From the NCBI RefSeq assembly GCF_023515995.1, contig NZ_CP097320.1, positions 806,001-870,000 on the forward strand: 64,000 nt of DNA, read 5' to 3'. The stretch's first letter is position 1, and each line of letters begins with the position of its first letter. The DNA is from Candidatus Mycobacterium methanotrophicum (GTDB taxonomy: Bacteria > Actinomycetota > Actinomycetes > Mycobacteriales > Mycobacteriaceae). The notes under the pieces are model-generated. The model searched no databases. It saw only the letters and a program-made list of their open reading frames with translations, and was not told the origin of the DNA. Position numbers and translations under genes: made by a program. This document shows, in pieces, positions 45,559 through 53,358 of this stretch.

Positions 45559-46254
45559 TCAATTGCCCGCCTCGATAGCCGCGACTCGTGCGGAAGCCTC
45601 GGGTCCGCAAAAGCGTTGGAGATCCACCCTGCCGGTGGCAAGCAGATCGTCAATGCGGCGCTTTAGGTCACCCGATGAGATATGGGCATAGAGGTTCGCG
45701 CCCGGGCACGAGGTTTGCGTCAGGTCGCGATGACCCGCCAATGTGTTGCTCGAGACGCCAAAGTTCTGCGACACCCATGCGAAGGCGATAGCGGCTGCGT
45801 GAAGCTGCGCCTCCGATACGGCCTCTTGATCGAAGTCTCCTTCACAGAGGACCAGGAAATGACCCGTTGTGTCGTAGTCCGTTGCGGTATCGCCGGCAAT
45901 CTCGGTGCTGCGCAGTTCGTAGATGTTGCCGTTGCGGTCGACGCCGACGTGATATGCGATGTCGATCCATCCATGTTGGTCTTGGTGGTACCGCTGGTCC
46001 TGGCGAAAATGCCCTGGGGCATTGCGGTTTTCGCCGAGGACCACGGCCTCGTGGTGGAGGGTCATGCGGGTGATGGCGTGGCGTCTGCCTCCTGAGCGGG
46101 CAGGGCGTGCGCCCCAGGCGTCTCGGCATAGCAACTGTGCCGAAGCGATGCTCGGGGCCGCGAGGACCGGGGCGGTCGGTCCAATCGCGGACGCCAAGCC
46201 GACGCTGCCGGCCAGCCGAATCATCTGCCGGCGGCTGAGGAACGGCGCGCGCAT
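45559..46254 (-). CDS. Tat-exported N-acetylmuramoyl-L-alanine amidase (Amidase_2/PGRP)
   Basis: 231 residues from ATG 46254. Twin-arginine signal SRRQMIRLAGSVGLASAIGP with a hydrophobic stretch ending near APVLAA. Mature part is a T7-lysozyme/PGRP-like Zn amidase: MTLHHEAVVLGENRNAPGHF (first His), IDIAYHVGVDRNGNIYELRS, and NTLAGHRDLTQTSCPGANLY (second His and Cys). It cleaves the peptide stem from muramic acid in the cell wall. Intact, sandwiched between a dead P450 gene and the PrsW-like gene; 46255-46529 has no supported gene. Confidence 0.85.
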   Translation of the reverse strand: MRAPFLSRRQMIRLAGSVGLASAIGPTAPVLAAPSIASAQLLCRDAWGARPARSGGRRHAITRMTLHHEAVVLGENRNAPGHFRQDQRYHQDQHGWIDIAYHVGVDRNGNIYELRSTEIAGDTATDYDTTGHFLVLCEGDFDQEAVSEAQLHAAAIAFAWVSQNFGVSSNTLAGHRDLTQTSCPGANLYAHISSGDLKRRIDDLLATGRVDLQRFCGPEASARVAAIEAGN

Positions 46255-46529
46255 GGCCCTCACGATACGGATGCAATCGCCGCCTGAGTAGCGGGTCGCG
46301 CAGACGTTTTGGTCAGTCAGCGCCGGGGATCGGAAAGTGTTCCCAGCCGGATCACGGTCGCGGCAGCTGCGACGGAGTAACGACCCGATACCCCTTCCAC
46401 TTCGCCTCGATCGAACGCAAAGCATCCGAGGCACTTCCGCATTGGGTATATCGGTATGTGTCGGCAGCCGCAGGTGATGGACGCAATGCCACAACTCGTT
46501 CCGGTCTCGCGCCTCATGTAGCCGCGGGC

Positions 46530-47714
46530 TCACCATCGCGACGGGACGCCCGCACGGATTCTGGCCACCTCCGACCGGGCGAAACGCACCCCGTCGGTGT
46601 CGGCGCCGCGGGCGGCAGCCAACTCCTGCGCGAGGGCATACGCGGCATTGAGGACGTAGCGGGCGCGTTTGCGCTGGCTACGCTTGCGGCTCGCTTTGCG
46701 ATAAGCCTTGCGGGCCTTGCGGTTACCGGCCATTGCGCCGAGTTCGGCCGAGGTGATGACGCTGCGGGCCCGCTCTGGGGCCATCACGTCGCGGACAAAG
46801 TCCTGCTCCCGTTTCACGGTCAGCTGGTAGACCCGCACAAGGATTACCAGCGCGACAATGATTGTCGCGCCGAGCAGTCCGATCAACTTCAACGCACTCG
46901 GGCCGGCGACAGCGCCCAGCGAGTCCCACGTCCCGTGCAACAGCATCGGTATCGCGATCAGAACCAAACCGCGCCCGACTTTGCGTGGCTCGGCAGGCCG
47001 GCCAAGCAGATACACCAGACCGGCGCCGAAGATCGCGCTGTAAAGAATGTGCGCGGCGACGCCACTGATCATTCGGATAACGATGGTGCCTATCGACGCC
47101 CCGACTTGATTCGCGCCAAACTGCGTGCCGGCGGATGTCAACGCATACGTGATGTCCTCGACGATTTGGAACCCCAGACCGATGAACGCGCCGAGGACGA
47201 ATCCGTCGAATGCGGTTCTTACCTGCCGTTGCGCCAACGCGATGAGCAGCAGCAGGCCCGAACCTTTCGCCCATTCTTCGGTGAACGGGGCGGCCAGCTC
47301 GGGACCCCAGTTCAGTGCCCACACTTGGCCAAAGGTTTTGCCGTATAAGGCGAGGATTGCGTCGTTGGCGTTAGCCGCCATCGCACCGGTCGCAGCGAAG
47401 CCGCCCCACAAAAACGCGACGCCCATGAGTTTGGCGGGGAGTTTGGCGTAGTGGTCGATGTGCTGGGTGAACCACCAGAAGATGGCCGCATAGATGGCGA
47501 ATGACGTCACCGCCAGCCCAATCGCCTCGCCGTACGCGTCGTACTCGCGGGCCAGCGTCGAGACGAAGGTCAAGAAGCCGATGCCGACCAGCAGCAGATA
47601 GCCCCAGAATGCAAAGTTGCGTGGCTGATAGAAGACGAACCGCCTGCCCCAGCCGGAGCGGTCGAGCGCTATATCCCGTGCCTGGTCGAGCTGGGAAAGC
47701 GTGGTTGCCCTCAC
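46530..47714 (-). CDS. PrsW-family membrane protease homologue
   Basis: 394 residues with about eight helices. The PrsW glutamate and histidine motifs are present: APFTEEWAKGSGLLLLIALA (E-E-x-x-K), GFQIVEDITYALTSAG (E-D), ISGVAAHILYSAIFGAG and PMLLHGTWDSLGAV. PrsW proteases cut anti-sigma factors inside the membrane; mycobacterial members are uncharacterised. A basic C-terminal tail (RKARKAYRKASRKRSQRKRA) is cytoplasmic. Its start overlaps the stop of the upstream gene by ATGA, so they form an operon. Confidence 0.85.
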   Translation of the reverse strand: MRATTLSQLDQARDIALDRSGWGRRFVFYQPRNFAFWGYLLLVGIGFLTFVSTLAREYDAYGEAIGLAVTSFAIYAAIFWWFTQHIDHYAKLPAKLMGVAFLWGGFAATGAMAANANDAILALYGKTFGQVWALNWGPELAAPFTEEWAKGSGLLLLIALAQRQVRTAFDGFVLGAFIGLGFQIVEDITYALTSAGTQFGANQVGASIGTIVIRMISGVAAHILYSAIFGAGLVYLLGRPAEPRKVGRGLVLIAIPMLLHGTWDSLGAVAGPSALKLIGLLGATIIVALVILVRVYQLTVKREQDFVRDVMAPERARSVITSAELGAMAGNRKARKAYRKASRKRSQRKRARYVLNAAYALAQELAAARGADTDGVRFARSEVARIRAGVPSRW

Positions 47715-48382
47715 CGCTTTCCCTCTCCGGGTTGGCTGATGCTGCCGATCATCCGCAAAACCGGGGCCGTGTCCTTTGCGCCGACATCGGACGGTCCGGT
47801 CGCGACGGTTTCAACTCCACGGACCCCGAATACGAACGCGGCGATGATCCCGGTGGTGTGCGGTCCGGTGACCCGTACTCGCGCACCCTGTTTGCCCTGA
47901 TCGGTGACGATGGTGGTCGGTGTACCGGTCACGTGGACGCCGCGGCCACGGTTAAGGGCCTCCGACGTGGTCTCGATTTGGTCGAGTAGTTGGTTGGCGT
48001 CTCCGTCAAAGTGGCCGGTGCGAACAGTGAATTTGATGGCCCCGTCCTCGACCGTTGCGGTTGCCGGATAGTCACCGGACAACGGCGGGTGGCCGGCGCG
48101 GACACCCGAGGTGATGCCCCAGCCGGTCTCCGGAATGAACGTCAGGCCACCTTGGAGTTCCAACGCATCGCCTGCTTTGACGATGTCGCGGTAGGGCACT
48201 CTCGTGTTGACGACGGGCAACACCACCGACATCACGAGGGCCAGCGCGAACACCGCCAGCGTCGGGCGGATGGTCCGCCGATCCAGACCAAACCGTCGCT
48301 CGTCCGCAGGTACCCAGCGTTCGTCGGGTTCGAACCTTGGTGGTGGAGCCGGGGAGATCATGTCGGTTTCGGGATCGGGCAT
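47711..48382 (-). CDS. Membrane-anchored hypothetical, operon partner of PrsW-like protease
   Basis: 223 residues from ATG 48382 (ATG 48361 is an alternative). One membrane helix (LAVFALALVMSVVLPVVNTR, residues ~42-61) and an extracytoplasmic beta-rich domain: YRDIVKAGDALELQGGLTFI, TATVEDGAIKFTVRTGHFDG, GVHVTGTPTTIVTDQGKQGA. No named family. Because PrsW proteases cleave anti-sigma-type single-pass proteins, this coupled single-pass protein could be a substrate or cofactor; inference only. Confidence 0.65.
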   Translation of the reverse strand: MPDPETDMISPAPPPRFEPDERWVPADERRFGLDRRTIRPTLAVFALALVMSVVLPVVNTRVPYRDIVKAGDALELQGGLTFIPETGWGITSGVRAGHPPLSGDYPATATVEDGAIKFTVRTGHFDGDANQLLDQIETTSEALNRGRGVHVTGTPTTIVTDQGKQGARVRVTGPHTTGIIAAFVFGVRGVETVATGPSDVGAKDTAPVLRMIGSISQPGEGKR

Positions 48383-48500
48383 ATCGTGTCCAACCAACCC
48401 TTCTGCCGCACCGCAACGCTTCATCGGTCGGGCTTCGAGAGTAACGGTGACGACGGGGCGCGACATCAGAATAGGTCGATTCAGTCGTAAGCTTCGGGCC

Positions 48501-48917
48501 ATGGTCATCGATCGTTTTGGGCTTGCCGCAGGCAGCATCCGGCTTGCCTCGGTCATCTGGTTTCTCGTCGATCCACTGCGCGCCAACCGCTTCTGGGGTG
48601 ATCCCGACGAACCGACGCCGACGGCGCAACTGCTATTGCGGTCGATGGGATACCGCGACGCCGTGATCGGTGGCTTGCTGGCTGCGGCCGCGCTGCGTGG
48701 CAGAAACACTCGCGGCTGGTTCCTCGCGTCCGCCGGCGCCGACGCCGCCGACCTGCTCGGCGGCGCGAGCATGCACCACCGGATGAAGCGCTCGCAACAG
48801 CTGGTCGGCCTCGGTGGCGCCGTCATCGGCGTAGGCGTCGGACTCGGGGGCGCGCTACGCCCGACAACGCGGACGGAACAAGATCCGACAGATCGTGGTT
48901 GTCTAGCCGGCGAATAG
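48501..48917 (+). CDS. DUF4267-like small membrane protein
   Basis: 138 residues from ATG 48501. Three or four helices: GLAAGSIRLASVIWFLVDPL, RDAVIGGLLAAAALRG, FLASAGADAADLLGGASM, and VGLGGAVIGVGVGLGGALR. The G-x-R-x-x-x-x-W-F-x-x-P opening and the G-Y-R-D segment fit the DUF4267 family. Unknown role. Divergent from the protease operon. Confidence 0.6.
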   Translation: MVIDRFGLAAGSIRLASVIWFLVDPLRANRFWGDPDEPTPTAQLLLRSMGYRDAVIGGLLAAAALRGRNTRGWFLASAGADAADLLGGASMHHRMKRSQQLVGLGGAVIGVGVGLGGALRPTTRTEQDPTDRGCLAGE

Positions 48918-48955
48918 CTCAGGGACTCAACACCTGCCGCTCGAGGGGATTTGAC

Positions 48956-49396
48956 TCAGCAGTGCGTTGAGGCCGTATGCATCGCTCGCAGGATCAGTGC
49001 GGCGTCCGTTCCGGTCACGCCCAACTCGGCCAGGTGCGCTGCCAACGTCTGCCGAATCGGCAGAAACAGCGTCGGCGTCCGATCGCGTTCATGCGCAATG
49101 GCAAGCAGGTGTTGTCGGTCGGGCAGCAACCTGCGCTGCGAACGCGCCAGTGACGCAATGCGTTCCACGGCGGTGTCACCCTCGATGGGTAGATGCGCCA
49201 TCTCGCTGAGCAATCGATCGACTAGCCTGTCGAAGAGCTTGTCTCGGCCGCCGACATGCCAGTAGATCGAGGTGGCCGCGCCCCCGAGTTCCTCGGCGAG
49301 GCCCCGCATCGTGAATGCCTCGACGCCGTGCAGCTCGGTCAGACGGGCGGTGTCGAGGATCGTCTCAGGGCTAACCGTTTCCGCCACCGGTCTCAC
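48956..49396 (-). CDS. TetR-family regulator, C-terminally truncated
   Basis: 146 residues. HTH: ETILDTARLTELHGVEAFTM, RGLAEELGGAATSIYWHVGG, RDKLFDRLVDRL. The ligand domain stops after AALILRAMHTASTHC, ~50 residues short of the family norm, so it may be damaged. It overlaps the end of the dead Rieske-oxygenase gene on the same strand; a TetR-like palindrome upstream of that gene is its likely operator. Confidence 0.7.
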   Translation of the reverse strand: MRPVAETVSPETILDTARLTELHGVEAFTMRGLAEELGGAATSIYWHVGGRDKLFDRLVDRLLSEMAHLPIEGDTAVERIASLARSQRRLLPDRQHLLAIAHERDRTPTLFLPIRQTLAAHLAELGVTGTDAALILRAMHTASTHC

Positions 49397-50643
49397 CTCC
49401 GATGATCCGATCCGATTCGGGGAGATCGAGATACCGTTCGAGGTTGCGGTGCATGTTGATCATCCGCCGTTCCTCGTTGGACAGCGTCAGGTGCGCGAAG
49501 CCTGGCTGGTGCAGACCGCGTTGAAGTCCGGCGAACACGTCAATGTCCTGGCTCATCACCAGTCCCGGCTCGGCCTCATTCGCGCTCATCGGGGCGTCGG
49601 CTGGCTTGATCCGCGGCGCGCCCGGCGGCATCCGCGTCCACAAAAACATGACAAACTCGCCGTGATCGGGATCGAGTCCCGGACGTGCGGCCATCACCGT
49701 AAGGTGATCAGTGTTGGCCAGCAGCGCCATGTTGGGAAAGACGTTGTACTGGTGCAGCCGCATCACCTGATCGCTACTGGCCCAGCTCAATCGACGCCTC
49801 GCGAAGCGGCGAACCCTCCTGTGCGCTCGGCGATTACGGCTTTGACCGACTCGCCGTGTGCGTTACCCGGGAACGGCGTGCCTTCCGCGGCGCCCATCGG
49901 GGCCCCCTGGGTGCAGACGTAGGCATCCCACACCTCAGCGTCGGTGGGTGTGTGCCTGAGATGCGGACTCGGCATACCGTAGAGCTGCTCGGACTTGCCG
50001 GCGCGCCCCCAAATCACCTGCGGGGCATAGACGGCGCCTATGCATCGGTGCAACTCGGGATGCAGGGTCTGGACGTGACAGGTCTCGCTGAACCCGTCGG
50101 CCATCGTCTTCCAATTCGCGTCGACTTCACCGCCTCCAAGAAACCGGCCAATGGAGCGGTGTCGACGTCAAGGTTGACGAACACCAGCCTTTCCCACGTG
50201 CCGACGCGGGCCGCGACCAGTGGCAGCTCACACATAGGCAAGCGCCCCGAATCCCTTGCGGTTGGGGACTCGCTTGAGAATGCCGCAGAGATCCCAGGTC
50301 CAGCCGTGGTAGCCGCAGCGCAGCTCGCGCAAGCCTGCACCCGAGCCGGCGCACAGCGAGTTGCCGCGATGGCGGCACACGTTCTGGAACGCGCGAAGCA
50401 TCCCGTCGCCGCCGCGAACGATGAGTATCGAGTAAGGGCCGCAGCGGTATTCGAAATAATCGGCGGGCTCGGCGACGTGGTCTACCGTGCAGGCGACCTG
50501 CCACACCCTCGGCCGCATCCGCTGCACCTCAAGTGCGCAAATGCGGGGGAGTAGTACCGGTCCGCGGGCACCAGGGTCGGGCGTTGCGGCGGCGTGCCGA
50601 ACGCATCCTCGCGTCGGGTGTCTGGGGTGACCTGTGTCGTCAT
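49371..50643 (-). pseudogene. Rieske non-haem iron oxygenase alpha subunit, frameshifted
   Basis: Start at 50643 (ATG). The Rieske cluster is intact: LRAFQNVCRHRGNSLCAGSG and LRCGYHGWTWDLCGILKRVP, giving C-x-H and C-x-x-H. Later pieces in other frames: GTWERLVFVNLDVDTAPLAG; CIGAVYAPQVIWGRAGKSE, where the mononuclear-iron region should lie; MRLHQYNVFPNMALLANTDH; RMPPGAPRIKPADAPMSANE. Frame changes near 50590, 50235, 50090 and 49790. The ring-hydroxylating enzyme is not made. Confidence 0.82.
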
Positions 50644-50663
50644 TGAGGCACTCCCGTCGCGTC

Positions 50664-50678
50664 TGTAACGGTGTTACA
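50664..50678. promoter_or_regulatory. TetR-type palindrome
   Basis: TGTAAC-GGT-GTTACA, a perfect 6+3+6 inverted repeat 21 bases before the Rieske oxygenase start and just before the divergent amidohydrolase remnant. Good candidate operator for the TetR gene at 48956-49396. Confidence 0.6.
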
Positions 50679-50689
50679 TTGGTCCACTG

Positions 50690-51580
50690 TAGCGGCTGGG
50701 CAAGGTGAGGTCGCCGAAACGGCCGACGCGGCCGGAAAGATCGTCGCACCCGGATTTGTCGACATCCACACCCACTTTGACGGGCAGATCAGCTGGGACG
50801 ACAAGCTGGAACCATCCAGCAGTCACGGCGTGACCACTGTTGTTGCCGGTAACTGCGGCGTCGGGTTGGCGTCCGTGCGGCCGGGACAAGAAGACTGGCT
50901 GATCGGCCTGATGGAGGGCTGTTCGGACTCGGCCGGGCGATGGCGGCCGGCGGCCAGGCCGTTTTCGAGCTGGCCCCGCAGGGAGTGGCCGGTGAGGACA
51001 TCATCGCGCCGAAGAACGAACCGGAGTGGATGCAACGCCTCGGGGCTGAGACCGACCGGGCGATCTCATTCGGCATGATCCAGGTGACGCCGCCCCGGAT
51101 CTTTGGCGCGAGCAGCTGGAAGCGGCTGGCCGACCCGCCCGTCAAGGCCGCGATCGTGTCCGAGCACGACCTTGCGCCGGACCCGAACCGGTTGTTCGAC
51201 AACATGTTTGCCCTGGCCCAATACTCGCTTGGCCGGCTTTACGCGCTGGGTGATCCCCCGATTACGAGCCGACCGACGATCGCACCGTGGAGAAAATCGC
51301 CGCCGAGCGAGGTGAGGATCCACCGGCAATGCTCTGCGACCTCATGCTCGAATCCGACGCCACGTCGATGCTGATGTCGCCCTTCTACAACTACTGCTAC
51401 GGCAACCATGACGCGATCCGAGAGATGCTCTTACATCCCGCGGGTGTGGCCGGGCTATCCGACGGTGCACACTGCAGCATGATCTGTGACGCGTCGTATC
51501 CCACCTTCCTGCTGACCCACTGGGCGCGCGATCGCCACCGCGGCGAGCAGCTGCCGCTGGAGTATGTGATCCGCACGTAG
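50690..51580 (+). pseudogene. N-acyl-D-amino-acid deacylase-type amidohydrolase, degraded
   Basis: Opens inside the protein: [20 protein letters not shown] with the metal-binding H-x-H, then [20 protein letters not shown]. The frame changes near 50935; next [60 protein letters not shown]; then near 51270 another frame with CDLMLESDATSMLMSPFYNY, GLSDGAHCSMICDASYPTF. The first ~50 residues and some internal stretches are missing. A TIM-barrel amidohydrolase of the D-aminoacylase type, dead. Confidence 0.75.
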
Positions 51581-52010
51581 TCACGCGACACCGCGCAACT
51601 ATTCGGGCTTTTCGTCAGGCCATAGCGCCACAATCGTCAACGGCGTCGTTGCCCGCCGCGATGGCGCCGACGCGGGCGCGCGCAACGGCCGGTTGCTGCG
51701 CGGCGCGCGTTAGCAACGCTGCGCTATCACATCGGCCACACGAGTCTCGGCGGTTTTGGGATGTTCGTTGTGCCCGCCTCTCCGCGACAAATCCGTTGCG
51801 CGCCTGAGGTTGTCGCTCGGAGCCGGGCAAATTGTGCGTCGGCTCCACTCGGGGATTTGCGGGTCGGCGGCGCCTGCTTGTTTGGCCAGCTCAGTCGATC
51901 CGTTGATGAAGCCGCGCTTGCTGGCACGAACGGTCGACACCCGGTTCTCCTCGTTGCAATCCAACGCCAGAACTCACCGGTGACATTCACTTCTGGATAT
52001 CCATGTCCAC
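51581..52010. other. Region between amidohydrolase remnant and VapBC
   Basis: About 430 bases. A minus-strand frame at 51710-51964 (ending ETRVADVIAQRC) may be the tail of an old gene, but I see no family features. Otherwise nothing supported. Confidence 0.3.
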
Positions 52011-52025
52011 TATATCGGATATACT
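52011..52025 (+). promoter_or_regulatory. VapB operator and -10 box
   Basis: TATATC-G-GATATA is a perfect palindrome (52011-52023) overlapping TATACT (-10, 52020-52025), with ATG six bases on. The layout allows autorepression of a leaderless vapBC transcript. Confidence 0.6.
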
Positions 52026-52031
52026 CGGCGG

Positions 52032-52241
52032 ATGACGAAACGGCTCATTGATGTGGATGACGACAAGCTTGATCAGGTGCGGCTATTGCTCGGCACGTCG
52101 ACGGCCAAGGCGACGGTGAACGAGGCCCTGGCGGAGGTGTTGGCGCTCGCCGCGCGCCGTGAGGCTCTGCTACAACCTGAGGTGGTGGCGGGCAGCGCGG
52201 AGTTGGGCGTCGACGAGCGGCGCAGGTCCGCGTGGGCTTGA
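52032..52241 (+). CDS. vapB: VapB-type antitoxin
   Basis: 69 residues: MTKRLIDVDDDKLDQVRLLL, GTSTAKATVNEALAEVLALA, the ribbon-helix-helix of VapB (VdDexLaxvrxxLGTxTxxxTVNxAL), then a toxin-binding tail. Overlaps the toxin start by ten bases. Intact. Confidence 0.82.
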   Translation: MTKRLIDVDDDKLDQVRLLLGTSTAKATVNEALAEVLALAARREALLQPEVVAGSAELGVDERRRSAWA

Positions 52242-52655
52242 GAGCCTATTTTCTCGGCGACACCTCCGCCGTCGCTCGTGTGACCAAGCCGGCCGTGGCG
52301 CAGCGGCTCGTCCCGCTGATCGAGGCCGGGCTGGTGGCCCGTTGCACCATCACCGACCTCGAAGCCGGGGTCAGCGCCGCGCAACGGGCGGGACTGGAAA
52401 CGTACCCTGCACGCTCGGTCACCCTGGCCGCAGGCGACGATCGACCAGGACGTGATGGACCGTGCGTTCGAGGTGCAAGGGGCGCTCGCTGCGGACGGTC
52501 TACACCGCACGGTGAAGCTCGGCGATCTGCTCATCGCCGCCGCCGCTGAAGAAGCCCGGCTCGTGGTGCTGCACTACGACCGTGACTTCGATCGGATAGC
52601 GACGATCACCGGTCAGCCCACGGAATGGGTGGCACCACCAGGAACCGTCGACTAG
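52232..52655 (+). pseudogene. vapC: VapC PIN-domain toxin, frameshifted
   Basis: Frame one: YFLGDTSAVARVTKPAVAQR, with the first PIN acidic residue in GDTSA, and CTITDLEAGVSAAQRAGLET with the second. Near 52400-52450 the frame changes; frame two: MDRAFEVQGALAADGLHRTV, KLGDLLIAAAAEEARLVVLH, YDRDFDRIATITG with the third and fourth acidic sites. A ~10-residue gap at the joint suggests a short deletion. All acidic residues exist but not in one chain, so the RNase is probably inactive. Confidence 0.78.
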
Positions 52656-52712
52656 GGAAGAGCCGCCTTCCTCACAGTGCTCGCTCCGCTCGATGGTGGG
52701 GTGCGGTACCTA

Positions 52713-52841
52713 GGGGGCAGATTCCCGACTCCTCACCAAGCTCAGGTGTCTCGGTCGTTTTTTAGCGTCACCGGCGACGAAAACGACTGGTGGAGATCAT
52801 GATAGGGCCATGGGTGTCGTTTGCGACATGTGAGGTAGGTC
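52713..52841. repeat. ~130-bp repeat, copy C (after VapBC)
   Basis: Begins GGGGGCAGATTCCCGACTCC and ends TGTCGTTTGCGACATGTGAG-GTAGGTC, with a perfect TGTCG-TTTG-CGACA hairpin at 52815-52828. Starts 57 bases after the vapC stop. Best preserved of the three copies. Confidence 0.78.
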
Positions 52842-52883
52842 GACTGGCTGTGTTGAAGCTGCACAAGCGACAGCATGGCTATG

Positions 52884-53320
52884 TCAACTTGAGGTGGCCC
52901 CACTGTGACGGGGCGGGTTCCAGTGAACGTCGCAACGGGACGAGTTGCACACTAGTCGTGTGAGGCGCCTGCCGGAGACGGATGTGGTGCACACCGTCGC
53001 GCCGCGCGCCATTCCCGCGTCCAGGTGCCGGTGCACCAGCGCCCGGTGCATCGGCACACCGCTGTGACCGGTCGCCTCTCTGGTGTGGACTATCAGCTTC
53101 TGCCACAACGGCCGGCGATAGCTTCGACAGCGGCAGTCGCTCCAGTAACCGGGTCGTGAAGTAGCCCACCAGGAAGGCGCCGACGATGTTGACCGAACGT
53201 CGGCCAGGGCAAGCGCGTCGGGTCGGCGACCATCAGGCTGCTCACGCCGGCGCGCGCCGCAGTGCCCACCGCGCCACCGGCGAACACGGCGGCCAACTCG
53301 CGGGAGTCACGACCGGGCAC
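52884..53320 (-). pseudogene. CrcB/FluC fluoride channel and DUF190-like remnant
   Basis: First frame: [20 protein letters not shown] and [11 protein letters not shown], the N-terminal helices of CrcB. Shift near 53180; second frame: [20 protein letters not shown], the third helix. A third frame further on: [20 protein letters not shown] and [20 protein letters not shown], resembling DUF190 proteins. CrcB (Rv3069/Rv3070) sits next to pgmA (Rv3068c) in M. tuberculosis, so this is the expected neighbour reduced to scraps. The end (52876-52900, AACTTGAGGTGGCCCCACTG) looks like an IS21-type terminus. Confidence 0.65.
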
Positions 53321-53358
53321 TCAAGCAGCGTCGGCATGGCATCGGCAGAATTGGCGTC

